From NCBI RefSeq assembly GCF_001659605.2, contig NC_035178.2:7572062-7636061 (forward strand): a stretch of 64,000 bases of DNA, in the 5' to 3' direction. The DNA comes from Manihot esculenta. Lineage: Eukaryota > Streptophyta > Magnoliopsida > Malpighiales > Euphorbiaceae. A program made the translations under genes and the position numbers. This document shows, one piece after another, positions 37,270 to 49,204 of the stretch. Positions within the stretch are counted from its first letter, which is position 1, and every line of letters begins with the position of its first letter. The notes below the pieces were generated by a model. It had not been told where the DNA came from, ran no database searches, and worked only from the letters and a program-made list of their open reading frames with translations.

Positions 37270-39242
37270 TCAATAAGAGGTCTTGAAGGGCTTGAAAGAC
37301 TTGAGATCACCAACCATTCCAGCAATGGAGCCAGCAGCAGCAGCTATTGTAATTATTAGGCATGCAGAACTTAAGATTTTGAGGCAGAGCCACCTTGCAC
37401 TCCACCTGGGTATTTGCTTTTGTGCTATGTACATTTCAACTGGGAAGTAAACAGTTAATGGCCAAAATGCGAAAGCTCCCAGCAGACCAACTATGTCATT
37501 GAAGAAAGGAAGCAGCATTGAAATCAAAGTGGTCAAGATCACAAAACATGTTCTCCAAACCAATCTGAAGAGGTTCAGGTTGTAGGAACGGGAACCAGGA
37601 AGTGGGATTTTGGTTTCTTTGATAATGAAGTCGCTGTCTGGGAATCTCTGTGCTGCTGTTTTTTCAATGAAGGCAAAGAGGGGTTGGCAGTAGACTTGAT
37701 AAGCACCGACAAGGTGGACTACGATGGCAACATTGGCGATATCCATTAGCCAATATGGGTTATAAAAGCCGAAGCCTGTGAGGAGATTTCCAGGGGACAT
37801 GTCTCCAAAAGCTGCGTAGCCAAAGCAGCCACAAAGCATGTAGATAAGCGTTGTCACTACGACACTTATTAGAGTTGCTTTCTTCATTGTCTTGGCCTCC
37901 GAGGGTGAGGATTTGATTGTGTCCTGTTACAGAACACGTCATACAGAAGCTTAACTTAGAAATTATTGAAGTTTTTTGCTTGAAAATACCTGAATTTCGA
38001 TGAGGATGATGGAGAAGGAATACCCAAAAGCAATATAGCCAAGTGCTTGGAAGCTTCTCCATATCTTATGGGTTTGGGTTATAGTGTCAATGCTGATACC
38101 AGTTAGGCTTCCCATGAGTTTTCCATTCTCTGCAACTTTTGTAATGCCAAGTCTAAGAGCGATGAATGAGTAAGTGAAGGACATGACAGCAGCGATAATG
38201 GAGAGCCACCATAGCTGATCAAAGTCAGGAATCTGCGAGAAAAAAAATTCCGCGATCCCAAAAGCAATCATGTATGGATTGGCATTCATATGGCATGGAT
38301 CTTTGCCTCCACTCTTGTGGAAACAATTTGACCTCTTGACTGCCCTGTTTCATCACAACCCATCAATCTGATTAGCCACCATTACATAAACAAGATCATT
38401 TGATTTTCAAGTTCAAGTCTGAACTCACATCATGCTTATGGATGATGATATGGTGCAACCAACGGCAACTCCAAAGAGGACAAGATACTGAACAAATCCA
38501 CATGACTTGGCCTTAGCTCCACCTGATATATATTTTAACGGTAACGTAAAGATTAAGATCAGAAATTTTGACAAGACTGAAACTTTTATATCAAAATAGC
38601 AGCAGAACTTACCAAGATTGCAGAGAACAGCATCCATATATGTGTAGTGCCTTTTGCCATTGACTGGATCCCCAGTTCGGTAACAAGCAGAGAGCAGAGT
38701 AGAAGTATAGTAAGTGACCAAAGAGAACAAGAACATAACAGCAGGACCAGCAATCCATCCAAGCTGAGCTATGGCCCAGGCCAACGACAGAACCCCGGAC
38801 CCAATCACAGCTGTTATGATATGAGCACATGTAGTCCACACAGTTCCTGAATCATTATAATCAATAAACAAGAATCATCATCATCATAATTAGCATGAAC
38901 CATCGAGCACATCCCTGGATTACAATCGTGATAAAGATTATGTTAAGTAACATTACCAGTTCGCTTAAGGCGAGTATAATCGTCTTGCCGGTTGGAGCCA
39001 GTTTGTGCATGGATGTCAACGGCGACATGGTAAACTTGGTGGGGATGGCTCCTTGGTGCTGTATTCTCAACCATCTTTGTTAACAGAACAAACCAAGCAA
39101 CAGAGAAGTGAGTTGTTTTTAAGTTGCATGGGAGAAGAGAGAAGGAAAATGTGATATTTGGCTACAAAGAGTAGATTGAATTGAGGGATATATGATGCCA
39201 TGGAAGCTAAGAAAAGAAAAAAAAAAAAAGTCTTACCTTCAT
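37270..39242 (-). CDS. Amino acid permease (AAP family, AAAP superfamily)
   Basis: Plasma-membrane proton/amino acid symporter of the plant AAP type. Exons on the minus strand: 39242-39237, 39074-38957, 38846-38613, 38522-38429, 38344-37990, 37923-37270. All have GT-AG introns and sum to 1461 nt (486 aa), the usual AAP length. Family motifs seen are HIITAVIGSGVLSLAWA (first membrane helix), YTYMDAV, FSQIPDFDQLWWLS, KIWRSFQALGYIAFGYS and CGCFGYAAFGD. The C-terminus ends KPFKTSY. The first exon contributes only Met-Lys: its ATG is the first after the TATA box, with the GTAAGA donor right behind. Translation could also start at the Met at 39074, giving 484 aa. It is closest in feel to the AAP2/3/4 branch, not certain. 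No defects seen. Confidence 0.95.
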
Positions 39243-39328
39243 GATGTCAATGCACTAGTTCAGCTTCTTGGTTGTTTATCTTCCTCTTTTCTTTCCTCTA
39301 TAGCAATGCAAGAATGTAGTAGGGAAGC

Positions 39329-39337
39329 CTTATATAG
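39329..39337 (-). promoter_or_regulatory. TATA box of the permease gene
   Basis: On the minus strand TATATAAGG lies about 90 bp upstream of the first ATG at 39242. No other ATG intervenes. Transcription probably starts near 39300. Confidence 0.6.
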
Positions 39338-40409
39338 CAGAAGGTAAGGAATTTTAAGAGGTAAATAATATTTATAAATTTAAAATTAATTTATTGAACA
39401 CTTATTAAAACTATAGCTTATTAAAGACATGAACTTATAAAATTTTTAAATTTTTTTTGTTCAATTGACCAATTAAAAAATATAAAGTGAAACTTTGTGA
39501 ATTAAAAATACCACCTGTATAGCTTCTCGTCCATTGTTGTTGTTTGGGAATAAGATTCTTGACCTCATAATGATTTTTTTTTCTTTTTTTGTTTAATGAA
39601 GAAAGAAATTCCATCAAAATGAAATCACAATACAATTTAAAGTTTTCTTTTTTTTTTTTTTTTCTCTAAGGAGAGAAAGCAGCCTTAAGTTTCCACACGC
39701 TTTCCCTAGGCCTCATATTAAATATAATTAATTAATTTGTTTTATTAATTAATTTTTTCAAGTGTCTGAATATATATATAAACAAATTTTTTTTTTTAAA
39801 TACTTTTCATAAAATAAATAAAATATCACTAAAAATAATTTCAGTTTCCTCTAACTTTGATCAAAACCCCCACTTATACACAAGAAGAAAGCAAAATCCT
39901 ACTCAAATATTAATCTAATCTATGTCTTTAAAGGAGCACCTTGGGATGAAAAATTAATTTGACCTCTAAATTATAGGGATTCTCATCCATCCTTATTGTG
40001 AAAGAATATGGTTCCTTCATATACTAGCTGCCCTATTATATGAAAAGAGGGCAAAGTTGACAGGATCTAGCACTCAAATTAAAATTATAATGTATATATA
40101 TATTACAATTATTATATTATATATTATAACTAAATATTACTTATATACAATCCTTCATAATATATTATATAATATCTCTCATTCATCTATTGTTTTTTGC
40201 AACCTAGTCATGAATAGGTTAAACCAATTTTTCATACCCCTCAACTTTCTCCTTTTAGGTATATTTTATGGTCAATTTAATTATTAAATCATTAAAATTA
40301 AGGATATACCCCTCAACTTTCTCCTTTTACGTATATGTTATGAACTTAGAATAATTTTTGTTATTATTTTAAATGTTCTATATTTTCTGGTATCTATAAT
40401 TTGTTATAG
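39338..40409. other. Upstream region of the permease gene
   Basis: AT-rich with poly-T runs (39645-39665). Two copies of a CCCCTCAACTTTCTCCTTTTA phrase occur at about 40238 and 40310. No gene seen. It presumably carries permease promoter elements. Confidence 0.5.
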
Positions 40410-40414
40410 CTAAT

Positions 40415-40968
40415 TGATGTTACATGAAATTTGCTCAAAAGTGGGTATTGAGTTGTTATCATAAGACAGGGTTATGTGGCAATAATCTGATAAATATATA
40501 CGCGGTTTCACCTGTAAAAAAGAAGATCCGAGCGTTTCAAGGCGGTTTCAGGACAGACTTGCCCTCTCAACTTCAGGGCGAGTCTCCATAAGGAAGTTAT
40601 GGTTAAACAGCTACAATTCAGCAGATTCCCTTTACGCCTGCGATCACGGTCCCTACCAATTAGCTGGTGAAAATCACTTATTAACGAGCTAGCTACATCT
40701 TACCGGATTATCAGAAAATACTATATTTATCTACACATTCTCATAGTATAAAAGGGGAAGGATCACAGAGACAAAGGTACGCTATTCTCTCACAACACAA
40801 CTCTTGAGTTCTAAACATTATACTCGCCATTCTCTTCCCCTTACTAACTTGAGAGTTAGAGTGGCTACCGTATGCGTCAACCACCTCACATTCTCTTTCT
40901 TGCAGGTTTAGCTAATCACAACACAACTTCATTTCAGCCACATAATCAATTTCTTTTTAGCAATATGA
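40415..40968 (+). repeat. 5' LTR of the 40-48 kb Tat-like element
   Basis: Starts TGATGTTACATGAAA and ends AGCAATATGA before the primer-binding site. A TATA-like AGTATAAAAGGGG lies at about 40745-40757. Confidence 0.88.
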
Positions 40969-41124
40969 TTTGGTTCTGTTGTCGAGAACTCCATTGAATT
41001 CTCTCTGTTCATTTGGATTAATACCTGTCTCTTATCCCTTTCTCTTAAAAAGAAATCTCTCTTTTATCTTTAGAAATCGCCAATAATTCACGAGGTAGAT
41101 TTCAATAATCTAAGCATCGAACAA

Positions 41125-41880
41125 ATGCTCCAGAACATCAGAAAGTTGCAGGTTATTTTTGAGCAATACAATGCTCGCGAAGAGAAATCACTCATGGCTC
41201 TCAGGGGGAGGGAGAAAGTTTATGTAGAAACCTCAAGGACTCGGATAAAGGCAATCCAGATTCAGTCCAAAGAGAAGGACAAGTTCAAGGAGGAGGAGCT
41301 ATCAAATGATGTACCCAAAGACGCTGGCTAGAAGCTGGTACGGGCTGCCCAAAGGTGCCAAGAAAGATGAAAAGAGAACAAAAGGACGAATCAGAAGCAA
41401 GGCCAAAAGTCAGAGAAGTAAGAGTATAAGGGAGACCACAGAAGTTACTCGGTCTCCCGAGGAAGGAATGGCCGAGGTAACTATAAGAAATATATCACAT
41501 TGAATGACTCATAAACACATACTCTAATGTGGATTAGAAAAAATGACAAGAAGTTCAGGTGGCCCCTCAAATTCAACCTAAGAAAGTTGGGAAACAAGAC
41601 AGGACCAGGTACTGCCATTTTTATGAAGACCACGAACATATAACGGAGGAGTATCGGTAATTGAAAGACGAGATCGAGAGGTTAGTAGGGAACAACACAC
41701 TTTGAAGGTTCATAAAAAAAAGTAGAAAAGATAGAAGACTCGAGTTCAAGGTAATAATTTCTGAAATCACCCCTGACAGTAAACCCGTGGGGATTATTCA
41801 TGTAATTGCAGGAGGACCAAGCGTTAATAAAGAGAATATCATAGATGTGCAACTCCTGAGTCAAACTCCAAGTTTTAGAA
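41125..41880 (+). pseudogene. Degraded Tat/gypsy gag remnant
   Basis: Fragments in shifting frames: a charged coiled-coil-like start (41125-41331), then YITLNDS (about 41487-41508), HFYEDHEHITEE (about 41615-41660), a QLKDEIERLV-like run, and HVIAGGPSVN near 41800. The order matches the gag and gag-protease junction of Tat elements (NDHGH, ExCxxLKxEIE, ISGGP). Stops and frameshifts are frequent. Confidence 0.7.
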
Positions 41881-42253
41881 GTGGTCAAGTCAGACGACCT
41901 AGTCTTTTATTTTATCTTTAAAGAAATATTTGTGATTTATAGAAATGCTATAAACCATAATGCATTCTTCAAGTTTCTTTTTTGATAGGAAAATCAAAAT
42001 CGGTAGATGGATAAAAGCATGGAGACAAGAACAAAGGCCATAAGGCAATCGCCATGCTATCCAGGCATGGGTCCTGCATTATAATCGAACGTTGTCCGCA
42101 GAAACAAATTCATAAAAGGCCACAAAGCCATCCGAGCATAGGTCTCGCATATAATCTGAGTATGGATCCCACATTATAATCCGAGCATTGGTTTGAGGAA
42201 ATAAATATTTAAAAAATACCACACGGCCATTCGGGCATGGGTCCCTCATAATA

Positions 42254-42798
42254 AGATATTTCATGTTAGGCCTCAAGGTGGGTATACGTTAGGCCAACCT
42301 ACCGAGTGTTAGTCCCGCTTCACGAGAAATTTCAAAGGCATTTGATGTCAGGCCTCAAGGCGAGTATACACCAGGCCAGAAGACCAAGTGTTAGTCCTAC
42401 TTCACGAAAAGATTCTAAGGCATTTCATGTCAGGTCTCAAGGCGGGTATACACTAGGCCGACCAATTGGGTGTTAGTCCCACTTCATCAGAAGATTCTAA
42501 GGCATTTAATATTAGGTCACAAGGCAGGCACACGTCAGGACGACTAACCGGGTGTTGGTCTTGCTTCACAAGAAGTTTCTAAGGCATTTGATACTAGGCC
42601 TTAATGCAGGTACATGTCAGGCTGACTAATCGGGTATCAGTCCCGCTTCACAAGAAGTTTCTAAGGTATTTGATGCAAGGCCTTAAGACAAGCATACACC
42701 AGGACGACCTACTAGGTGTTAGTTCCACTTCACGAAAAGTTTCTAAGGTATTTAATACCAGGCCACAATGTAGGTTTACGCCAGGTCGACTTGTTGGG
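42254..42798 (+). repeat. 82-bp tandem array (first part)
   Basis: Units with AAGG(C/T)ATTT...CAGGCC...GTGTTAGTCCCGCTTCAC begin at 42254, 42336, 42418, 42500, 42582, 42664 and 42746, exactly 82 bp apart. The last unit is cut by the solo LTR and resumes in phase at 45083. Arrays of this kind are known in the untranslated regions of Tat/Ogre retrotransposons. Confidence 0.93.
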
Positions 42799-45082
42799 TG
42801 TAATACCCGGCTAGACTCCGGTATCGGAATCCCTACCGTCCGGTGGGATCTCGAACGTCGGAAATCTCTAGAAGGGTAAAAACATGTTTTATTAAAATGT
42901 TTTCATGTATTTTAATGTTTTAAGTATGAAAGAAAATGAGTTTTTGCATGAAAATAGCATTGGAGGAAAACTCAGGTTCGGCCGCCGAAAGGCAAGTTCG
43001 GCCGCCGAACATGCATGCGTTTTGGAGTCACGTTAGGCCCCCGAAAGCATGAGTGAGGGAAGTCCAGGTTCGGCCGCCGAAAGGCAACTTCGGCCGCCGA
43101 ACATTGCATGGATGCGGAGGCACATTCGGCCCCCGAACGTGGTCTGGCCAGCCACTATAAAAGGGTCCCTTAGCCGAAAACGGGCGAGCTTTTCCCCATT
43201 TTCGGCCAAGGTGAGCTTTCCGCCGTCCCTCACCCATTTTTGATGTTCTTCCTCTAAATCTTTCAAGATTTTCACTTGTTTTCACTTGGTTTGGAAGATT
43301 TAAGCTTTTGAAACAAGTTTTGGAGCTTTGGGAACTCAGGAGCTCATTTTCGTGGATCTCCAAGTTTAGGTCGTCTCCCTCTCGATCTTCAAGAGGTAAG
43401 AGCCGATCTTAAGCTCCTTATGTGTTTTAAGTAAGTTTTATGCAAGATCTATGGGTAGAAATACATGTTAGGTTATATGTTGAGTTTATGGGTTATATTG
43501 ATGCTTTGATGAACAATGTGGCTTGCTTGAGGATGTTTGAAGTGTTGTAGTTGGGGTATATGATAGTTTGAGACCCCTAGGTGTAATGTATGTGAAGTAT
43601 ACATGTTTTAGATCTAGTTTTTGCATGATTTGAGCTTGGGAGGCAAAAATGTGCATAGAGGAGCTGAGTTTCTGCCCTTCGGGAGAAGCTCAGGTTCGGC
43701 CGCCGAAGTGACTTTCGGCCGCCGAACCCTCTTTTGTGGAGGCAGCATTCGGCTGCCGAAGTTGCCCCCGAAAAGAGACTTTCGTCTCTGTCTGGGACTT
43801 TCGGCCGCCGAAGGTGCCGCCGAAAGTGCCCGACTTTCGGATCTGTCCAGGACTTTCGGCCGCCGAAGGTGCCGCCGAAAGTGCCCTGTTCAGCCATTTC
43901 ATGCATATTTCTATGTGATGTTTTCCTGATGTTTTAGGGTTTTTTTGGGGAGTTTATTAGAGTTATGTTTATGTATGATTGGTCCCTCATTGGAGTCCAC
44001 CTGTGTAGGTTCGGACCCGAGGAACCGAGGACCTCAGCAGTGAGATAGCTGCTTCAGAGTCTGTAGAGCTTCAGCCAGAGGTGAGTGGAATGAACCTTAA
44101 GTTTTTAAATAAATGAAATATAACTTTTTGGAGCATGTTCATGCATCATATATGCCACGTGATATTTTAGGTTGTTTGCATTAGTATTCACGAATATGTT
44201 GCATTGCATAATATGATGTGGATGCGGATTGGCTATTGGATGATCCTCTAGTCCTCCTATGGTATGATATGATGATGATGATACGGTATGGATTGCCAGT
44301 GAGGCCCATTCTACGCCCCTGGACTATGTTAAGAGGAAGACCAGTGAGGCCCATTCTACGCCCCTGGCATATTGGAATGTTATGTTATGTTATGTTATGT
44401 ATGCAAGAGAAAGACCAGTGAGGCCCATTCTACGCCCCTGGCACGATTGGGCTATGTTGAGGACTATAGGTGACAATACCATCCTTATGTGATATGTTTG
44501 TGATGTGTTGCATTTCATGGAAGCATGAAATATTTAATATATGTTTTTCTCTATTCTGCTCACTGGGCTTTATAGCTCACCCCTCTCCCCTAACCCCAGA
44601 TGTGCAGGTACAGGGTAGACCAGGAGGTTAGCCAGAGTATGAAGTGATGTCATGTAATAGTTAGATTGTGGACATGAAAATTGTATTATGATGTAATGTA
44701 AAAGAGTTTTAAGTTATGTTATGTAATTTGAATATTGAGGATAGAGTTGTGCTTGACCAATACAGATTGTTAATCCCACTTGAATGTACATGGTCTTTAT
44801 GATATGAGATATGAGGTTATGTTTCAACCAAGCTTATGTATGATGAGATACCCCATTGGAGCATTTGATGAGGGCTCCAGTGGAGGTTTATGTTACGTTT
44901 ATGTTTATGTACAGGTTGAGCTTGGTTGTTATATGAAAATGTTTACAGGTTTATGAGTATTGTTGATCATGTACGGGATTAAGCAGGTTTACAGGTTATG
45001 TTAGGCTTGCTACGGGTCCCGGCGGCCTTACGCCGATCTGGATCCTAGCGCCGGTAGCGGTCCGGATTTTCGGGGCGTTACA
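42799..45082 (+). mobile_element. Solo LTR, 2284 bp (large gypsy LTR, Tekay-like)
   Basis: Starts TGTAATACCCGG and ends GGGGCGTTACA, with a perfect 5-bp TSD TTGGG at 42794-42798 and 45083-45087. No internal primer site, coding region or second LTR is present, so it is a solo LTR left by recombination. It is GC-richer than its surroundings and contains repeated TTCGGCCGCCGAA palindromes, three copies of a CCAGTGAGGCCCATTCTACG phrase (about 44298-44440), and a TATA box (CTATAAAAGGG) near 43157. The Tekay assignment rests on length and end type. Confidence 0.9.
42976..43890. repeat. Dispersed TTCGGCCGCCGAA palindromes
   Basis: At least six full or near copies of a 13-bp palindrome, alternating with GCCGAAAG and CCCCCGAA variants, cluster around 42976-43115 and 43694-43880. 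They cause several overlapping open frames on both strands that are not genes. Confidence 0.85.
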
Positions 45083-45215
45083 TTGGGTATTACTCCCGCT
45101 TCACATAAAGTTTCTAAGGCATTTAATGTCAAGTCGCAATACGAGTATATGCCAAGCAGACTAACCGGGTGTTAGTCCCACTTTACCAAAAATATTCTAA
45201 GGCATTTCATGCCCG
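45083..45215 (+). repeat. 82-bp tandem array (continuation)
   Basis: Resumes with GGGTATTACTCCCGCTTCAC. The next AAGGCATTT falls at 45117, which is exactly one 82-bp period after 42746 once the solo LTR and one TSD are removed. Another unit starts at about 45200. Confidence 0.88.
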
Positions 45216-45640
45216 AAAGCTGTCAAGGCTAGAAAAGGCCATGAGTTCGCAAGAGCTAAAAAATGCTCGGAAGCTCATCAGGGCTAGAAAATGCACAAAA
45301 ACTCATCAAGACTAGAAAAGGCCAAAAAGCTCTTAAAGGCTAGAAAAATGCTTGAAAGCTTGTCAATGCTAGAAAAGGCCAAGGAGCTCGCAAGGGCTAA
45401 AACAATGCCCAGAAGCCCATCAGGACTGAAAAAATGCAAGGAGCTCGTAAGGGCTAGAATGAAAGCCCGTTAGGGCTACAAAATACTAGAAAGCCTACCA
45501 GGGCTGTAAAAAGCCAAGGAACTCATCAGGGTAAGAAAAAACTTAGAAGAATGCTAGGCTGAAAAATGTCCAGAAGCGTAAGGGCTAGAAGATGCCTGGA
45601 TGATCCATAGGGCTAGAGAGAGCCTAGAAACTCGCCAAGG
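45215..45640 (+). repeat. Degenerate short tandem array, about 26-30 bp
   Basis: Repeated GGGCTAGAAAATGC / AGGCTAGAAAAGGCC / AGCTCATCA phrases every 26-30 bp with many substitutions. It is a second array type in the same retroelement. Confidence 0.75.
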
Positions 45641-45819
45641 CATTACCATATCACTCGGATCAATTTTTACCAAACAAGATCTTGGACCTGACTGGTCGGC
45701 ATTGAGAAAAAAGCAAGGACATCGTGTGCTCAGTCCAAACAAATAAGCCATATGATCTGGGTCATGAAGACAATTGTCACCTTCGAATCTAAAGAATTGA
45801 AGACCAGTGGGGGGACCTC

Positions 45820-47803
45820 TGATACTATATGAAACTCATCCAAAGTAGGTAGTAAGCTGTCACCATAAGACAAGACCACATGTTAGGAAACCCAGAGATT
45901 ACTGCAACCCAAACACGCAGCGGAAAAATTAAAAATCTTTGTTTTCCTTCCGGGGATCTGTGTGCTTCGTTTATTTCCAAAGGAAGGATAAGAGACTAAC
46001 CTGTTAGACTCGACGAGAAAATACTATTGCGGACTGATGGTGCTGCTTTTTCAATGAACACCCTCTATGGTATCCACACCAACGTCTTTTACCCTTCTAG
46101 AGTGCTAGCTCTCTCAAAGATGGATAAGTTATGTGCTTTTTCAATCTGCAGCTCAAATCAATTTCTTCAAAAACGTTACTCCCACAATTCGCAGCAGGAG
46201 TTTTATTCGTTTTAAATCTTTTAGTTTTCCCACAATTCTTTTCGCAAAAGAGTTGTGTTTATCACCCACTATCACAATCTCGCAGATACTCAAATATCTT
46301 ACGTGACAATTTGTTTTGATAAGGAAAACTGAAAATTTTTTATCTGTAACAGTTACAGATAGACTGCAGATCTTTTAAATATTATTATCTTATAATAATA
46401 ATTAATATTAATAATAACATCTTTATTATTATTAATTATACTAATGGGTTTTTAGCCTATTAATATAGCACATCAATAATGTTCTTTTATGTGTGACCCG
46501 ATAGGCTCATATTAATTGGCAATAGGCCCAATCCCACAAGGCCCATAAATTATAAGCGGCCTCGAGCAAGACATTATGACTACCCAACTAATATGAGGAT
46601 CGATAGTCCGATAAAGCCTAATAAATAGAACATGTATTAATCCCTTTTTCACACGATATCTAGTTTGAACATAAGTCATGGTCAATATCAAACTTATAAT
46701 GTTCAAACTTGTGATTTCTCGATCTCTAAGTAGACTGATAAAATCAAATGATATTGATCACATTATCAATTCATTTGAGTACGGCCATGCATTTCTCAGT
46801 CTCACTTATTGAGAGGCCCAGAAGATATCTCTCTCAAAGAGAGGGACAAATTCTATCTTGATTATTCAATATCCGCTACATAATTTCTATTATGCTCAAT
46901 CATAACCTTTATGATTATCCGATTAAAGACAATGTTTGGTTATATAAAAAAATAACAGTCCTTATGTTGAAAACTATGACAATCTCAAGTCAAAGGATTA
47001 AAACATAACTATTTTGAGATTCACTTATGACAATAACTCATGTAGTAATCTCAATGCGGGTCCATCCAATACTTTATTCCCTAACAAGTATCTATGATTA
47101 TTGAATTATATCAACATATACATAATCATCTCATGATTATCAATCAATAATCATACTAGTTATATTTTATTATTATTAACATAATAATAAGAAACCAGAG
47201 ATGTTAATCATTATTATGTAACATGCAAACAGATAATAATGATAATAAAATCTCTTATTATTAATAATCAAAATGACATACAAAAAGGTCCAAGATAATG
47301 ACCTAAGGCAAATACACTAACACCACATGACAACAATCTGATAAACCTATACGCAATCCCACCCATAGAAAAGAAGACCTGAGCGCTTCAGGACAGACTC
47401 GCCCTCTCAACTTTAGGGTGAGTCTCCATAAGGAAGTTACCGTCAACTAGCTATAATCCAGTAGATCTCCTTTATACCTGTAATCATGAAATTTTTTACT
47501 AATTAGCTGGTGAATATTCCTTACCAACGAGCCGACCACATCATTGTCGGATTATTAGAAAAAACTATATTTATCTCTACCTTCTTACAGTATAAATGGA
47601 GAAGGATCACATAAATAAATGTACGTTATTCTCTCACACCACAACTCTTGAATTCTAAACATTATACTCGTTCTTCTCTTTCCTTTATTGATTTGAGCGT
47701 CGGAGTAGCAGTCAACCACCTCATATTCTCTTTTTTACAAGTTTAACCAATTACAGCACAGTTTCATTTCAGTCACGTCATCAGTTTCTTTTTAGCAATA
47801 TCA
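45820..47803 (+). repeat. 3' LTR of the Tat-like element, interrupted
   Basis: The left part 45820-45880 aligns with the start of the 5' LTR. The right part 47328-47803 aligns with the remainder and ends AGCAATATCA before the TSD CTAAT. Confidence 0.88.
45881..47322. mobile_element. Solo LTR, 1442 bp, inside the 3' LTR
   Basis: Ends are TGTTAGGAAACC and ACACTAACA, with a perfect 5-bp TSD CCACA at 45876-45880 and 47323-47327. No coding region, primer site or second LTR is present. It is AT-rich with TAATAATAA runs. A long copia LTR (SIRE/Maximus-like) is possible; lineage not certain. Confidence 0.85.
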
Positions 47804-47808
47804 CTAAT

Positions 47809-49204
47809 CTCATCTATACTACTTATAAAAATGGAAATCAAAAAATTTAATTGGTTGTTAATTAATTCATGATCCTATTTGTGATTAAATTCCTTTTAAA
47901 TGAGTTGTTTTTACTTTATTTAACTTTTAGAGAAGTTAGGTTTTTAAATTATAAATCACTTTCTTTTTTAAAATAATAATTTATTTATTGAGGTTTTAAT
48001 ATAACTAAATTTAATATGTATTGAAAATTAAAATTTATTAAAATTCTAAAAGTAATTTATAATAATATTATTTTGTTTTGGTCAAAAGTGAGGGATTGGA
48101 ATCATTGTTGGAGTGGGTACTTATGATCAAATATTATAAGCATTCTTTTACTTACTGCTCCATCCAGTAACTTAGTTGTAGTGATAATATTATTGATCTA
48201 ATTGTGATTCGGCGGGCGTATAAGATACATACACTTGGATTGAGGATCGATTAGATACATACACTTGGACTGAGGATCGATTTACTGAAAAAATTAATAG
48301 ATCGAAATTGGTTCATTAGGAAGTAAAGGGGAGAATCAATAGAGTTAATAGATCAGCTGTTCAGTTTGGGAGATTAAGATTTCTTGGAAAGAATCAGTTT
48401 GTTTAGCTCAGTGGGGTTGGTAAATAATGAATCTATCCTATTTGGGTTAAACCAGAGGTATATCTACTTTAGTCATTTTGACATTCTCTGCATCACGTTC
48501 CATCCGAGTGGATAGAAATATTTGTGTGCAGATGTGTCAGACGACTCATTAATGGAATAATTAGCTAATAAATATGCATGGAGCCGACTAATCCATATTC
48601 TATTTATCGTGCATGTCACATTAATCTATTTTACCACATTCCGTACTTATTACTCCGGCAGTGTATCAAGGATATGAATAATGTGTAAGAGGTTGGCCTT
48701 CTATTTGATTGCATTAAATCATACTCGGTTTATCCAATTTATACTGAAATAGGTCCTTTTCAATTGCTGCGGTCGGTCGTGCCTGTATTATATATCTCGT
48801 TGTAGTTTAATCTTTATATTTTATAAGTAGAACCTCCCACTGCCTGATCGGATTGAATGGAGTCTTTCAAATTCTATTTACATGTGTTGCAATCTTAGCA
48901 GATCTGATGTTATCAATTATGATTCATTATCTATGACCTAGAAAAGCATGCAAATGGGAAGCTGTGGATTGATGAGATCCAGCCTTTTTATTTTCCTTTT
49001 AGGTTTCTACTTGCATTTTATATTCAGATGTATAATTGCCGGCCTCAAATTTTTGGGCACTGTATCTGAATTGTTGATTGTTCTTGAGATTGGAAGGATG
49101 ACAATTTGTACGTGGATTCGCTCATGATGGCCGTGGTTCATTATCAGATTTTTTTTTCCTATGAATTTGTTGAAGAAAATCTAGACATACAAGTCAATTG
49201 CCAT
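47809..49204. other. Intergenic DNA with a 30-bp tandem duplication
   Basis: No gene seen. A 30-bp unit (AGATACATACACTTGGA...) occurs at 48223 and 48253, differing at one visible base. Confidence 0.55.

Larger units (their letters stand above)
40415..47803 (+). mobile_element. Tat-like Ty3/gypsy element with two nested solo LTRs
   Basis: The 5' LTR is 40415-40968 (554 bp). The 3' LTR is 45820-47803 but is interrupted by a 1442-bp insertion plus a 5-bp TSD; without them it is 537 bp. The perfect TSD CTAAT lies at 40410-40414 and 47804-47808. The base run after the 5' LTR (TTTGGTTCTGTTGTCG) resembles the Asp-type primer site of Athila/Tat elements. A purine tract (AGTGGGGGGACC) precedes the 3' LTR. 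The interior keeps gag traces and tandem arrays but no pol. Confidence 0.9.

Noticed and set aside
43028..43937. Several overlapping 60-111 codon frames on both strands
   Set aside because: They arise from repeated GCCGCCGAA words in a solo LTR; Arg/Gly/Pro-rich on every strand with no family motif.
47809..47870. Helitron-like 5' end (TCTATACTACTTATAAA)
   Set aside because: Resembles a Helitron TC end, but no CTRR end with a preceding hairpin could be paired with it.
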